In this document: piece by piece, positions 8,979-18,944 of the stretch
How positions within the stretch are numbered: position 1 is the stretch's first letter
Layout of the letters: each line of letters begins with the position of its first letter
DNA from: Methylobacterium cerastii
GTDB taxonomy: Bacteria > Pseudomonadota > Alphaproteobacteria > Rhizobiales > Beijerinckiaceae
Length of the DNA: 64,000 nt
Direction: 5' to 3'
NCBI RefSeq assembly: GCF_022179125.1
Contig: NZ_BPQG01000006.1
Coordinates: 1 to 64,000, forward strand
Notes under the pieces: model-generated
What the model saw: only the letters and a program-made list of their open reading frames with translations
Databases searched by the model: none
Told to the model about the DNA's origin: nothing
Translations under genes and position numbers: made by a program

Positions 8979-10550
8979 ATGCGAACCGGCTTCCGGCAAT
9001 CGATGGCGTGGCTGCACGCGTGGTCCGGCCTCGTGGTCGGCTGGGTGCTGTTCGCCGTCTTCGTCACCGGCACCGCGAGCTACTACCGCTCGGAGATCTC
9101 GCAATGGATGCGGCCGGAGCTGAAGGCCGCGGCTCCGATGAGTCCGGCCGCCCTCGGCCACGCCGCCGACCTCGCCCGCCTCCATCTCGACACCCATGCG
9201 AAGGGCGCGCGCAGCTGGTTCATCACCCTGCCGAGCCCCGACCGGCCGACCCTCGACCTGTTCTGGCGTCGCAAGCCCGGCACGCCGCCGGGCCAGGCGA
9301 CGCTCGATCCCGCGACCGGCGCGCCAGCCTCGGTCCGCGATACGCGCGGCGGCGACTTCCTCTACCGCTTCCACTTCGAGCTGAGCATGGCGCCCCTGTG
9401 GGGTCGCTGGGTTGTTGGCATCTGCGCGATGATTATGCTCGTCGTACTGGTCTCCGGAATCGTCACGCACCGGCGGATCTTCGCCGACCTGTTCACCTTC
9501 CGGCGTCACGCCAAGTCGGCGCAGCGCGGCTGGCTCGATGCGCATAACGTCACCGGCGTGCTGGCGCTGCCTTTCCACCTTATGATCACCTACACCGGCA
9601 TCGTCACGCTCTGCGTGATGTACATGCCCTGGGGCGTCACAACCGCCTATCACGGCGACGCCCAGGCCTTCTACGCGGAATCCGGCCAGATCACCGCTAC
9701 GCGGCCCCCCGCCGGACGGCCGACGCCGCTGGCACCCCTCGGGCCAATGGTCGAGCGCGCGCTGGCGATGAACGCCGAGCCGCTGGAGCGGATCACGGTG
9801 CAGAACCCGGGCGACGCCAACGCCGTAGTCGTCGCAGTGTTCGAGGAGCCGCACGGCCTGATGCACCGGCACCCGCAGGTGGCGTTCGACGGCACAACCG
9901 GCGCGGTGATCGAGACTCTGGGGCCGATGCGTCCGGCGGCGGGCGCCTTCACCACGATGGTCGGCCTGCACGAAGCGCATTTCGCAGGGCCGGCCCTGCG
10001 GGTGCTGTTCTTCCTCAGCGGCGTCATGGGCGCGACCATGGTGGCGACCGGACTGATCCTGTGGACCGTGGCGCGGGTACCGAAGCCCGGCAGCGGGGCG
10101 AGGGCGCATCTCGGCCTGCGGCTGGTCCAGGCACTCAACGTCGGCACGATCGCCGGCCTGCCGATCGCCATCGCCTGCTACTTCCTGGCGAACCGTCTGC
10201 TGCCGCTCGGCATCGCCGAGCGCAAGGAGACGGAGGTGACGGCCTTCTTCGCCGCCTGGGTCGTCGCCGCCCTGGTGCCTCTGGTTCTGACGCCGCGCGC
10301 CGGCTGGACGGCGATGCTCGCGACCGCGGCGGCCCTGCTCGCTGCGGTGCCGGTCGTCGGCGGGCTCACCACCGGTCGTCACCTCGTCGCGAGCCTACGC
10401 GCGGGCGACGCGGCGTTCTACGGGTTCGACCTAGCGCTGCTCGGGCTCGGCGCCGCCTTCGCCTTCGCCGCCTACAAGGCCGCCGGGCTCAGCCGCCGCA
10501 CTGTCGTCGAGCGGCCGCGGCCCAGGGCGGTCGCCGCGGCACAGCCCTGA
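8979..10550 (+). CDS. PepSY-associated TM protein, putative ferric-siderophore reductase
   Basis: 523 residues. The start at 8979 lies 11 bases after the receptor stop, so the two are almost certainly one operon. Several membrane spans are visible: about residues 12-33, 150-172 and 195-220, one near 345-370, and three more in the C-terminal third. Between the first spans and again near 245-330 lie periplasmic PepSY-type regions. Conserved His residues in WLHAWSG and in the LHEAHFAG block are typical of the PiuB/FsrB/FoxB group, inner-membrane proteins that reduce ferric siderophores and release iron. The last about 140 residues add extra spans beyond the core family. Function is inferred from family and operon context. 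Confidence 0.85.
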   Translation: MRTGFRQSMAWLHAWSGLVVGWVLFAVFVTGTASYYRSEISQWMRPELKAAAPMSPAALGHAADLARLHLDTHAKGARSWFITLPSPDRPTLDLFWRRKPGTPPGQATLDPATGAPASVRDTRGGDFLYRFHFELSMAPLWGRWVVGICAMIMLVVLVSGIVTHRRIFADLFTFRRHAKSAQRGWLDAHNVTGVLALPFHLMITYTGIVTLCVMYMPWGVTTAYHGDAQAFYAESGQITATRPPAGRPTPLAPLGPMVERALAMNAEPLERITVQNPGDANAVVVAVFEEPHGLMHRHPQVAFDGTTGAVIETLGPMRPAAGAFTTMVGLHEAHFAGPALRVLFFLSGVMGATMVATGLILWTVARVPKPGSGARAHLGLRLVQALNVGTIAGLPIAIACYFLANRLLPLGIAERKETEVTAFFAAWVVAALVPLVLTPRAGWTAMLATAAALLAAVPVVGGLTTGRHLVASLRAGDAAFYGFDLALLGLGAAFAFAAYKAAGLSRRTVVERPRPRAVAAAQP

Positions 10551-10571
10551 TCGAAGGGTCGGAAGACGGCG

Positions 10572-11450
10572 CTACTGCAGCGCCAGGGGCATCGGGTCGA
10601 CGCCGACCGAGGGGATGCCGCGCCGGTCGAGCGAGGCGCGCAAGGCCTCGGTCAGCGTGGCGCCGCCGGTGAAGGCGCCGAGCACTGGGCCCTCGTCGGA
10701 GCGCGCGTCGCGCGGGGTGCTACCGAGCAGCTGCGTCACCCGGCGGGCGATGGCCGGGGCCGGGTCGATCCAGGTGACGGGCCAGGGCGCGAGCCGCTCG
10801 AAGCGCGGGCGCAGCAGCGGATAATGCGTGCAGGCGAGGCAGACGACATCGGTCCGGCGGCCGTCCTCGGCGGTGACGAAGCACGGCGCGATCTCGGCGG
10901 CGATCGCCGCGTCGTCCACCGGCGTGCCGGCGAGCTCCGCCTCGGCGTAGTTGGCCAGATGGTGCGAGCCGACCGACGTAACCGAGCAGGCGGCGGCGTA
11001 GGTCGCGATCAGGTCGCGGGTGTAGGAGCGGGCGACGGTGCCGGGCGTCGCCAGCAGCGTGACGAGGCGCGAGCGGCTTGTCTCGGCCGCCGGCTTGATC
11101 GGCGGCACCACGCCGACGAAGGGCGTCGGGAAGCGCTGGCGCAGGGCCGGCAGCACCAGCGTCGAGGCGGTGTTGCACGCGATGACTACGAGGTCCGGTC
11201 GGTGCGTCGCGATCAGGCGTGCCATCACGTCGAGCACGCGCTGGACCAGGACCGGCTCCGACAGGCGGCCGTAGGGGAAGGCGGCGTCGTCGGCGGCGTA
11301 GACGTATCGCGCGTCGGGACGGGCGCGGCGCACCTGCTCCAGCACCGTCAACCCGCCGAGGCCGGAATCGAACACAAGGATGGTGGGCTCGGGCGCCCCG
11401 CGCAGGACGGCGGCCGACAGGCTCGCTCCGGCCATCAGATCGATCCGCAT
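10572..11450 (-). CDS. murI: Glutamate racemase
   Basis: 292 residues. It interconverts L- and D-glutamate to supply D-Glu for peptidoglycan. The two-cysteine catalytic apparatus is intact: ACNTAS with Cys92 and LACTHYPLL with Cys207, plus the N-terminal FDSGLGGLTV motif with the catalytic Asp. The 20 residues before the first strand are longer than usual; a start at the next ATG (11435) is also possible. The gene is convergent with the PepSY gene (21-base gap) and divergent from egtB. Confidence 0.93.
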   Translation of the reverse strand: MRIDLMAGASLSAAVLRGAPEPTILVFDSGLGGLTVLEQVRRARPDARYVYAADDAAFPYGRLSEPVLVQRVLDVMARLIATHRPDLVVIACNTASTLVLPALRQRFPTPFVGVVPPIKPAAETSRSRLVTLLATPGTVARSYTRDLIATYAAACSVTSVGSHHLANYAEAELAGTPVDDAAIAAEIAPCFVTAEDGRRTDVVCLACTHYPLLRPRFERLAPWPVTWIDPAPAIARRVTQLLGSTPRDARSDEGPVLGAFTGGATLTEALRASLDRRGIPSVGVDPMPLALQ

Positions 11451-11684
11451 CAGAACGCGTACCCCAGCATCAGAGCCTCGCAGTCTTGGGCGAGAGGGTT
11501 AAGGCCACCTCACTGCGGCTGCAAAAAGGCTATCGATTTCGCTGGGGCTGGCTTGTTGTCCCGTAATCCACCGCTCCGGCGCGATCGCAGACTGAATCGT
11601 CGCGCTGCCGTTGTCTGCGAGACCTTCGACCATATCTCCACCGTCCATGACCGCCGGTCGAACGGACGACGGGGAGAACAGACC

Positions 11685-12947
11685 ATGGCTGCGACAGCCG
11701 CACTTCGCGACCCGGCCTTCCCGGCTCAAGCCTTCCCGCCGCCGCCCGTCTCCGCCCGCCCGGTGGACCGGGACGCCTGGATCGCCGCCTTCCGCTTCGT
11801 TCGCGCCGAGACCGAGCGCCGCGCCGCGCCGCTGTCACCGGAGGACCAGCAGGTCCAGTCCATGGCCGACGCCAGCCCGACCAAGTGGCACCGCGCACAC
11901 ACGACGTGGTTCTTCGAGCAGTTCCTGCTGCGCGAGCATCTGCCCGGCTACCAGATCCACGACGAGCGGCTGCACTATCTGTTCAATTCCTACTACGTCG
12001 CCGCCGGCCCGCGTCAGCCGCGGATCATGCGGGGGCTGATCACGCGGCCGACCACCGAGGAGATCGCCGCTTACCGCGCCCACATCGATCGGGCGGTCGA
12101 GACCCTGCTGGCGCAGGCCGCCCCCGGCGCGCTGGAGAAGGTGCTGCCGATCCTCGAGATCGGCTTGTTCCACGAGCAGCAGCACCAGGAACTCTTGATC
12201 ACGGACATCCTGCACGCCTTCGCTCAGAACCCGCTGCACCCGGTCTACGATCCCGCGTGGCGCTTCCCGCAGGCGACGAGCAGCCCGGGCGCAATCGAGC
12301 TCGCGCACGGCATCCATCAAGTTGGACACGCAGGCGATGGGTTCTCGTTCGACAACGAGCATCCGCGCCACGACACCCTTATTTTGCCGACGTCGATCGA
12401 TCGGGGGTTGGTCACGAACGCGGAATGGCTGCGGTTCATGGCCGATGGCAGCTATACCCGCTCCGAGCTCTGGCTATCCGACGGCTGGCTCGCGGCCCAG
12501 GCGGAAGGCTGGGAGGCACCGGGCTACTGGCAGCCGGGCGAGCAGGGCTGGACTTGCATGACCCTCGCCGGCCGCCGCCCGATCGATCCGGCGCAGCCCG
12601 TGACCCATGTCAGCTACTACGAAGCGGACGCCTACGCCCGCTGGGCTGGCCGCGATTTGCCGACCGAGTTCGAGTGGGAGGTCGCCGCCGCCGAGGGCGG
12701 GCTCGACGACGCGTTCGGCCTGGTCTGGCAGTGGACGCGCAGCGCCTACACCGCCTACCCGGGCTATCGCCCGCTGCCGGGTGCGCTTGGCGAGTACAAC
12801 GGCAAGTTCATGTTGAACCAAATCGTCCTGCGCGGCTCGTCGGTGGCGACGCCGGAGGGACATGCCCGCCGGCCGTACCGCAACTTCTTCTATCCCCATC
12901 AGCGCTGGCAGTTCACGGGCCTGCGCCTCGCGCAGTCCCGCGCCTGA
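11685..12947 (+). CDS. egtB: Ergothioneine sulfoxide synthase EgtB
   Basis: 420 residues. EgtB is a non-haem iron enzyme that joins a thiol donor (gamma-glutamylcysteine or cysteine, depending on type) to hercynine with O2, giving the sulfoxide precursor of ergothioneine. An N-terminal DinB-like domain holds the iron-binding set: His69/His72 in KWHRAHTTWFF and the HEQQHQE motif with His163 and His167. The C-terminal FGE-sulfatase domain (about 215-415) ends in the typical RPYRNFFYPHQRWQFTGLRL block. The ATG at 11685 has GGGGAG 10-14 bases upstream; in-frame sequence before it overlaps murI antisense. It is followed after 25 bases by egtD. Confidence 0.93.
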   Translation: MAATAALRDPAFPAQAFPPPPVSARPVDRDAWIAAFRFVRAETERRAAPLSPEDQQVQSMADASPTKWHRAHTTWFFEQFLLREHLPGYQIHDERLHYLFNSYYVAAGPRQPRIMRGLITRPTTEEIAAYRAHIDRAVETLLAQAAPGALEKVLPILEIGLFHEQQHQELLITDILHAFAQNPLHPVYDPAWRFPQATSSPGAIELAHGIHQVGHAGDGFSFDNEHPRHDTLILPTSIDRGLVTNAEWLRFMADGSYTRSELWLSDGWLAAQAEGWEAPGYWQPGEQGWTCMTLAGRRPIDPAQPVTHVSYYEADAYARWAGRDLPTEFEWEVAAAEGGLDDAFGLVWQWTRSAYTAYPGYRPLPGALGEYNGKFMLNQIVLRGSSVATPEGHARRPYRNFFYPHQRWQFTGLRLAQSRA

Positions 12948-12972
12948 CGAACGTCTTCCGGAGCTATCACGC

Positions 12973-13947
12973 GTGACCATCAAGCCCGTTTTCGCGGACG
13001 CGACGCCGCTCGCGCGCCTACCCGACGATCAGGCGTTCCTCGCCGACGTGCTCGCGGGCTTCGTCAAGCCACAGAAGACGCTGCCGGCGAAGTACTTCTA
13101 TGACGCCGCCGGGTCAGACCTGTTCGAGCAGATCACCTTGCTGCCGGAATACTACCCGACCCGGACGGAGCTTGGCATTCTCGACGCGCGCGGTGCCGAG
13201 ATTTCTGCCGCCCTGCCGCGCGGCGCCGCCCTCGTAGAGTTTGGTAGCGGCTCGACCGTGAAGGTGCGCCGGCTTCTCCGCCACATGTCCGACCTCGCCG
13301 CCTACGTGCCCGTGGACGTTTCCGAGACGTTCCTGCGTAGCGAGGCGGCGGCGCTGCAGACGGACTATCCGAACCTGCGCATCGCGCCGATCGCTGCCGA
13401 CTTCACGCAGCCCTTCGCCCTTCCTGCCGATCTCGGCGAGGCCCCGCGCGCCGGGTTCTTCCCCGGCTCGACCATCGGCAACTTCGAGCCCGCGGAGGCG
13501 GCTCGGCTCCTCCGCCAGTTCGGCGACGTGCTCGGCGCCGGCGCGACGCTCGTCGTCGGCGTGGACCTCGTGAAGGACGCAGCCGTACTGGAAGCGGCCT
13601 ACGACGACGCGGCTGGCACCACCGCGGCGTTCAACCTCAACCTGCTGACTCGGATCGACCGGGAACTCTCCGGCACTTTCGACGCGTCAGCCTTCGGCCA
13701 TCGGGCGGTGTTCAACCGCACGGCCTCGCGGATCGAGATGCACCTCGTCAGCCGTGCGAACCAGACCGTGACGGTGGCCGGACACGCCTTCGCCTTCGCC
13801 GAGGGCGAAACGATCCATACCGAGAACAGCTACAAGTACACGATCGACGGATTTCGCGATCTCGCCGAGCAGGCCGGCTGGGCGGCCATCACCGTGTGGA
13901 CCGATCCCGAGGCGCTGTTCTCCGTCCACGCACTGCGCTTCGGGTAG
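12973..13947 (+). CDS. egtD: L-histidine N-alpha-methyltransferase EgtD
   Basis: 324 residues (M. smegmatis EgtD is 321). It trimethylates histidine with three S-adenosylmethionine to give hercynine, the first step of ergothioneine synthesis. Recognisable blocks: LPAKYFYDAAGSDLFEQIT and LPEYYPTRTE near the N terminus, the SAM-binding LVEFGSGST loop, and PGSTIGNFEP. The GTG at 12973 was chosen because it begins the conserved domain just after egtB; no ATG fits. The order egtB-egtD is common in Proteobacteria. No egtE or egtC-like gene is present nearby, so the last C-S lyase step must be encoded elsewhere. Confidence 0.93.
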   Translation: MTIKPVFADATPLARLPDDQAFLADVLAGFVKPQKTLPAKYFYDAAGSDLFEQITLLPEYYPTRTELGILDARGAEISAALPRGAALVEFGSGSTVKVRRLLRHMSDLAAYVPVDVSETFLRSEAAALQTDYPNLRIAPIAADFTQPFALPADLGEAPRAGFFPGSTIGNFEPAEAARLLRQFGDVLGAGATLVVGVDLVKDAAVLEAAYDDAAGTTAAFNLNLLTRIDRELSGTFDASAFGHRAVFNRTASRIEMHLVSRANQTVTVAGHAFAFAEGETIHTENSYKYTIDGFRDLAEQAGWAAITVWTDPEALFSVHALRFG

Positions 13948-13997
13948 GGCTTGATGAGATAAACCTTCGTGAGCAGGTCGCGTGAAGCGCATCGGGG

Positions 13998-14023
13998 GCC
14001 CCTCTCCCGCAGGGGAGAGGGGC
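13998..14023. repeat. Strong inverted repeat (11-bp stem, 4-base loop) between convergent genes
   Basis: Arms 13998-14008 and 14013-14023 are perfect reverse complements around a GCAG loop, with further partial pairing outside. It lies between egtD (plus) and the amine oxidase (minus), so it may end transcription from both sides. There is no U-run, and this C/T-rich arm with GCAG loop is a form often seen as a dispersed intergenic element in proteobacteria. I found one copy in this window. Confidence 0.6.
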
Positions 14024-14084
14024 TCCGGGCCTCGTGACCCGAACGTCTAAGTGCCGTTTGCGTCCGACTTCCTGCTCGAAACCC

Positions 14085-15392
14085 TCAGCCCAGCATCCGC
14101 AGGACGGCCTGCCCAGCGCGTTCGCCGTCCAACGTCGCGCCGCCGACCGTCATGGCTCCTCCTCCGGCATAGGCTTCACCGGCGAGGAAGATGCGCTCGC
14201 CGATGCCCGCCTGGAGAGCGGCCCGGGCGTCGGCATGACCAGGGCGGGCGATCGAGTAACTGCCGCGGGCATATGGGTCGGTCCACCAGCCGGCGAGCTT
14301 CCCGGCCGTCACCGCGCCGCGCGCCTGCGTACCGAGGATCGCCACCAAACGGTCCGTGACCTCGGCGACGGCGGCGGCCTCGCCGAGTTCGCACAAGGCG
14401 CGCGATCCGTCTCCGCCGATGTTGGCCACCGCGAGCGGCCTGTCGAACGGCGAGACCTCGAAGTAGATCGTCCGGTCCTGCTCGCCGCGCCGCGCCACCG
14501 AGACCGCATCGCCCAAGGCCTTCAGATCGATCCGGGCGGGGTCGAGCCGGAGGCCGACCTTGCTGTAGGCCCCCATGCCGAGGCCGCCGAGCGCATCCCG
14601 CGTCGGGGCAGGCAAATCCGGCGTGAAGTGGATCGCGCCCGACGCCAGCACGCCGACCGGAACGGTGAGGATCACGGCCGCGGCGTCGAGGATGCCGCCC
14701 GGTGTCGTCACCCGCACCCCGCCGCCCGACCAGTCGATGCCGGTCGCGGCCGTGCCGAGGGCGACCGGCATCATCGCGAAGCGGCGGCGCACGAGACTGC
14801 CGTAGCCGTCGAGCCAGAGGTCGGTGCCGGACCACAGGCGGTCATAATCGAGGAGCGAGACGCGATCGGGCTCCTCGCCGAGCGACAGCCGGGAGAGGCC
14901 CGCCGCCGCCTGAACCATGTCAGGGCCGGCGACGGCGGCGGCTTCGGCGAGCGACCGGTCGGGGCCCGCGACCGGCTTCAGCGCAGCGTCGAGACCGGAG
15001 AAGGCGGCACGGCGCCGGTTGCGCTCGCTATCCGTCGCAGGATGCCCATCGACGAACAGCGTCCGCGCCCAGCCTTCCTGGCCGGCGATGCGCACGCCGT
15101 CGCGTTCGGCGATGGCCCGCCACGGGTTGCACTCGGCCCAGTGCACGTACTCGGCGCCGGCATCGAAGGGGCAGTCCGGCCCGAGCCCGATCTCGGTGTA
15201 GGCGCGTCCTCCGATGCGGTTGCGCGCCTCGATGACGGTGAAGGCTCGGCCGGCCTGGCGCAGGATGTCGGCGGCGGCGAGCCCGGCCGCGCCTGCGCCG
15301 ACGACGACCACCGGCCCGTCGCGCCGGGCCGCCTTCGCGGCGGGAGCCGCGAGGAGGGCGCCGATCAGCGCGGCGCGGCGGGTGAGGGGCAT
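14085..15392 (-). CDS. FAD-dependent amine oxidase, likely Tat-exported
   Basis: 435 residues. An N-terminal LTRRAALIGALLAAPAAKA segment looks like a twin-arginine signal peptide. It is followed by the FAD dinucleotide-binding motif VVVVGAGAAGLAAADIL (about 27-43), the ARNRIGGRAYT motif of the monoamine/polyamine oxidase family, and a C-terminal FAD block FLAGEAYAGGGAMTVGGA. It would oxidatively deaminate an amine, giving aldehyde, ammonia and H2O2, probably in the periplasm. The substrate cannot be told. The gene upstream on the same strand encodes a small membrane protein of unknown role. Confidence 0.85.
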   Translation of the reverse strand: MPLTRRAALIGALLAAPAAKAARRDGPVVVVGAGAAGLAAADILRQAGRAFTVIEARNRIGGRAYTEIGLGPDCPFDAGAEYVHWAECNPWRAIAERDGVRIAGQEGWARTLFVDGHPATDSERNRRRAAFSGLDAALKPVAGPDRSLAEAAAVAGPDMVQAAAGLSRLSLGEEPDRVSLLDYDRLWSGTDLWLDGYGSLVRRRFAMMPVALGTAATGIDWSGGGVRVTTPGGILDAAAVILTVPVGVLASGAIHFTPDLPAPTRDALGGLGMGAYSKVGLRLDPARIDLKALGDAVSVARRGEQDRTIYFEVSPFDRPLAVANIGGDGSRALCELGEAAAVAEVTDRLVAILGTQARGAVTAGKLAGWWTDPYARGSYSIARPGHADARAALQAGIGERIFLAGEAYAGGGAMTVGGATLDGERAGQAVLRMLG

Positions 15393-15438
15393 GAACGCTC
15401 CGTTCGCGCGAGAGGATGCGGCGACCGGAGCGGCGCGA

Positions 15439-15711
15439 TCAGGCGCGCTTCTCCATCATCGCCTTCACCTGCATGAGCTGGTCCCAGACCTGGCCGGGCG
15501 AGGTCCCCATGAACTCGAAGCCGGCGTTGATGCCCCAGTAGATCCCGAGGCAGATCAGCGGCACGAGCACCCAGGCCAGGATCTCCTCGCCGCGGCGACG
15601 GCGGGTGCGCCGCCGCCGCCGCTCCTCACGGCGGGTGAGGGGCTTCGGTCGTGCCGCCGCCAGCGTGGGTTGCTCGACGGGCAGGAGGGGGCCCTCATGC
15701 AGTTCGCTCAT
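15439..15711 (-). CDS. Small basic single-span membrane protein
   Basis: 90 residues. The ATG at 15711 has AGGGGG a few bases upstream; the in-frame start at 15792 would add low-complexity sequence. The N-terminal half ends in a very basic Arg-rich segment (about 27-41), followed by one hydrophobic span (about 45-63, ILAWVLVPLICLGIYW) and a short C-terminal helix. The charge pattern suggests an N-in orientation. No family recognised. Confidence 0.6.
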   Translation of the reverse strand: MSELHEGPLLPVEQPTLAAARPKPLTRREERRRRRTRRRRGEEILAWVLVPLICLGIYWGINAGFEFMGTSPGQVWDQLMQVKAMMEKRA

Positions 15712-15807
15712 TGTCACGCCCCCTCGGTCCTTCGCGGCGGCGTACGGTCGCCGCGTCCATGTCGTGGTTGTCCACGATCCTGAAAGCCGCAATCGCCGTC
15801 ATGCGCA

Positions 15808-15840
15808 AGGCCCCGAAGCGCTGGGAGCGCTTCAGGGCCT
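15808..15840 (-). terminator. Hairpin downstream of clpA
   Basis: Arms AGGCCC-c-GAAGCGCT (15808-15822) and AGCGCTTC-a-GGGCCT (15826-15840) pair over 14 bp with one C/A mismatch and a GGG loop. It starts 28 bases past the clpA stop on the minus strand. There is no clear U-run, so this is a structural prediction. Confidence 0.5.
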
Positions 15841-15868
15841 GCCGAAACGGCGTTTCGTCCGTTCGTCG

Positions 15869-18349
15869 TCAGGCCCGGACGAGGGGCACCTTCGGCACCG
15901 TGCGGACGCCACCGCCGCCGGAATTGCCGCCCTTGTCGTCCTTGGGCGTCTTCTTGCGTGCGGCGGCCCGGGGCTTGGCCCGCTTGTGCTTCTTGACGGC
16001 GTTGGTCACGTCGGCCTCGGGCTTCGGCACCACAGGGCCGGCCGGGAACTCGAAGCCCAGCGTCTCCTTGCCGCCGGCCTTCGCCTCGGCATCCTCGGGC
16101 TTGCGCACGATGACGCGGACCGCGCCGCCGTTCTTCAGCTTGCCGAACAGCACCTCGTCGGCGAGCTGCGTCTTGATGCTCGACTGGATCAGCCGCGCCA
16201 TCGGGCGGGCGCCCATCGCGTCGTCATAGCCGTGCTCGACCAGCCAAGCACGCGCCTCGTCCGACAACTCGATCGTGACGTTGCGGTCGGCGAGCTGCGC
16301 CTCGAGCTGGAGCACGAACTTGTCGACGACCTTGGCCACGACCTCCTTCGGCAGGTGGCCGAAGGAGATGATCGCATCAAGCCGGTTACGGAATTCCGGC
16401 GCGAACAGCTTGTTGATCGCTTCGACGTCGTCGCCCGTGCGCTTGGCCTGGGTGAAGCCGTAGGCCGACTTCGCGAGGTCGGAGGCGCCCGCGTTCGTGG
16501 TCATGATGATGATCACGTTACGGAAATCGACCTGCTTGCCGTTGTGGTCGGTGAGCTTGCCGTGATCCATGACCTGCAACAGGATGTTGAACAGGTCCGG
16601 GTGCGCCTTCTCGATCTCGTCGAGCAGCAGCACGCAATGCGGGTGCTGGTCGATGCCGTCGGTGAGCAGTCCGCCCTGATCGAAGCCGACATAGCCGGGT
16701 GGGGCGCCGATCAGCCGCGAGACGGTGTGGCGCTCCATGTATTCCGACATGTCGAACCGGAGCATCTCGACGCCGAGCGACGATGCCAGCTGCTTGGCGG
16801 CCTCGGTCTTGCCGACGCCGGTCGGGCCGGCGAACAGGTAGGAGCCGATCGGCTTGTCAGGATCGCGCAGGCCCGCGCGGGCCAATTTGATCGCCGAGGT
16901 CAGCGCCTCGATGGCGTTGGGCTGGCCGTAGACCACCCGCTTCAGGTTCTCGGTCAAATGCTGGAGCACCACCGCGTCGTCCTTCGACACGGTCTTGGGC
17001 GGGATGCGTGCCATCGTGGCGATCGTCGCCTCGATCTCCTTGATGCCGATCACGCGCTTCCGGCGCGCCTCCGGCACCAGCATCTGCGAGGCGCCGGTCT
17101 CGTCGATCACGTCGATCGCCTTGTCGGGCAGCTTGCGGTCGTTGATGTAGCGCGCCGACAGCTCGACCGCGGCCTTCACGGCCTCGGTGGTGAACTTGAG
17201 CTTGTGGAACTCCTCGTAATACGGGCGGAGTCCCTTCACGATCTCGATCGCGTCCGGGATCGACGGCTCGGCGACGTCGATCTTCTGGAACCGCCGCACC
17301 AGGGCGCGGTCCTTCTCGAAGTACTGGCGGTATTCCTTGTAGGTGGTCGAGCCGATGCAACGCAGCGTGCCGGCGGCGAGTGCGGGCTTCAGGAGGTTCG
17401 AGGCGTCCATCGCCCCGCCGGAGGTGGCGCCGGCGCCGATCACCGTGTGGATCTCGTCAATGAAGAGCACCGCGTTCGGGTGCGCCTCGATCTCCTTCAT
17501 CACCTGCTTGAGACGCTCCTCGAAATCGCCACGGTAGCGGGTGCCGGCGAGCAGCGTGCCCATGTCGAGCGAGAACACGGTGGCGTCGGCCAGGACCTCC
17601 GGCACCTCCTTCTGCACGATCTTGCGGGCGAGGCCTTCCGCGATCGCGGTCTTGCCGACACCGGGGTCGCCGACGAGGAGCGGGTTGTTCTTCTGGCGAC
17701 GGCACAGCACCTGGATCGTGCGCTGGACCTCGCTCTCGCGACCGATCAGCGGGTCGACCTTGCCGTCGCGGGCCTTCTTGTTGAGATTGACGCAGTAGGC
17801 GTCGAGGGCGTCGCCCTTCTTCTTGGTGCGGTTCTCGCCGTCGTCGCTCGGGCGTTCGTTCGAGCCTTCCTCGTCCGCGCCGCGAACGGGCTTGGACTCC
17901 GACGCGCCGGGGCGCTTGGCGATGCCGTGGCTGATGTAGTTGACCGCGTCGTAGCGGGTCATGTCCTGCTCCTGCAGGAAGTAGGCGGCATGGCTCTCGC
18001 GCTCGGCGAAGATCGCGACGAGCACGTTGGCCCCGGTCACCTCCTCGCGGCCTGACGACTGCACGTGGATCACCGCGCGCTGGATCACGCGCTGGAAGCC
18101 GGCCGTGGGCTTGGCGTCCTGGCGGCCGTCGCCGGTGAGGTTGGAGAGCTCGGTGTCGACGTACTCGACGAGGCTGCGCTTCAGCGTGTCGATCTCGACG
18201 TTGCAGGCCCGCATGACTGCGGCCGCGTCCTGGTCGTCGACCAGCGCCAGAAGCAGGTGCTCCAGCGTGGCGTATTCGTGCCGGCGCTCGCCGGCGAGCG
18301 CGAGGGCGCGGTGAAGAGCTTGTTCAAGGCTGCGTGAGAAGCTGGGCAA
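15869..18349 (-). CDS. clpA: ATP-dependent Clp protease ATP-binding subunit ClpA
   Basis: 826 residues. It is the hexameric AAA+ unfoldase of ClpAP and receives N-end-rule substrates through ClpS. The N domain with two Clp repeats spans about 3-145. D1 has Walker A GDPGVGKT at 227-234 and Walker B VLFIDEIH near 295. D2 has Walker A GPTGVGKT at 508-515. The ClpP-binding loop position carries Tyr-Gly-Phe (SAYGFTQ) where E. coli has Ile-Gly-Leu. The last about 60 residues are a Lys/Arg/Gly-rich tail not found in E. coli ClpA. The start is the TTG at 18349: it begins the conserved PSFSRSLEQ helix, has AAGG upstream and leaves a 26-base gap to clpS. A longer frame to 18481 would overlap clpS. Confidence 0.95.
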   Translation of the reverse strand: MPSFSRSLEQALHRALALAGERRHEYATLEHLLLALVDDQDAAAVMRACNVEIDTLKRSLVEYVDTELSNLTGDGRQDAKPTAGFQRVIQRAVIHVQSSGREEVTGANVLVAIFAERESHAAYFLQEQDMTRYDAVNYISHGIAKRPGASESKPVRGADEEGSNERPSDDGENRTKKKGDALDAYCVNLNKKARDGKVDPLIGRESEVQRTIQVLCRRQKNNPLLVGDPGVGKTAIAEGLARKIVQKEVPEVLADATVFSLDMGTLLAGTRYRGDFEERLKQVMKEIEAHPNAVLFIDEIHTVIGAGATSGGAMDASNLLKPALAAGTLRCIGSTTYKEYRQYFEKDRALVRRFQKIDVAEPSIPDAIEIVKGLRPYYEEFHKLKFTTEAVKAAVELSARYINDRKLPDKAIDVIDETGASQMLVPEARRKRVIGIKEIEATIATMARIPPKTVSKDDAVVLQHLTENLKRVVYGQPNAIEALTSAIKLARAGLRDPDKPIGSYLFAGPTGVGKTEAAKQLASSLGVEMLRFDMSEYMERHTVSRLIGAPPGYVGFDQGGLLTDGIDQHPHCVLLLDEIEKAHPDLFNILLQVMDHGKLTDHNGKQVDFRNVIIIMTTNAGASDLAKSAYGFTQAKRTGDDVEAINKLFAPEFRNRLDAIISFGHLPKEVVAKVVDKFVLQLEAQLADRNVTIELSDEARAWLVEHGYDDAMGARPMARLIQSSIKTQLADEVLFGKLKNGGAVRVIVRKPEDAEAKAGGKETLGFEFPAGPVVPKPEADVTNAVKKHKRAKPRAAARKKTPKDDKGGNSGGGGVRTVPKVPLVRA

Positions 18350-18375
18350 TGCTCGAGCCTTTGTGCTGCGTGAGC

Positions 18376-18792
18376 CTACTTTTTTTCCATAACACACTGC
18401 AGAGGATGTTGGTGTTTGCGCGCAAAGTCCATGACCTGCGTCACCTTGGTCTCGGCGACCTCGTAGGTGAACACCCCGCATTCTCCGACGCCGTTCTGAT
18501 GCACGTGCATCATGATCTGGTAGGCGTCTTCCTGAGTCTTGTTGAAGAACCGCTCGACCACGAGCACGACGAATTCCATCGGCGTGTAGTCGTCGTTGAG
18601 CAGCAGCACCCGATACAGGCTCGGTCGCTTGGTCTTCGGCTTGGTACGCGTGATGATCGCGGTGTTCGAGCGATCGTCCCCGCCCGGCGATCCGGGGTCG
18701 GACGCGACCGCGGCGGATCGCGCCGCCGCGAGGGAGGGCCGGATTACACGCGTATGGGGATGAGCGGTGCCCCGCATCGGGACGTCTGTCAT
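18376..18792 (-). CDS. clpS: ClpS adaptor protein
   Basis: 138 residues. ClpS binds N-degrons and hands them to ClpA. The C-terminal about 80 residues are the core fold with [17 protein letters not shown] (pocket residues) and the [14 protein letters not shown] and [15 protein letters not shown] blocks. The N-terminal about 55 residues are a flexible, Ala/Ser/Pro-rich extension, longer than usual. The ATG at 18792 was chosen as the first in-frame Met; an AAGGAG lies 14 bases upstream, a bit far, so a later start is possible. It precedes clpA on the same strand. Confidence 0.93.
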   Translation of the reverse strand: MTDVPMRGTAHPHTRVIRPSLAAARSAAVASDPGSPGGDDRSNTAIITRTKPKTKRPSLYRVLLLNDDYTPMEFVVLVVERFFNKTQEDAYQIMMHVHQNGVGECGVFTYEVAETKVTQVMDFARKHQHPLQCVMEKK

Positions 18793-18944
18793 CGTGATCG
18801 AACCGGCTCCTTCATGCCGGCCGTCGCTCGTCGCATCGCTGCGACGGGTCCGGCCGCGTCGAGCCAATCTAGAGGGCGGGATTCGGTTTCGCCAGTCGTC
18901 TGCGCGCAACTGTCCGGGAGCGGCCCGCCGCCCCGGCCTCCGAG

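Noticed and set aside
15605-18055. Long plus-strand open frame of about 816 codons opposite clpA
   Set aside because: It mirrors the codon pattern of clpA, is rich in Arg, Val, Leu and Asp in the way of GC-rich shadow frames, and resembles no family.
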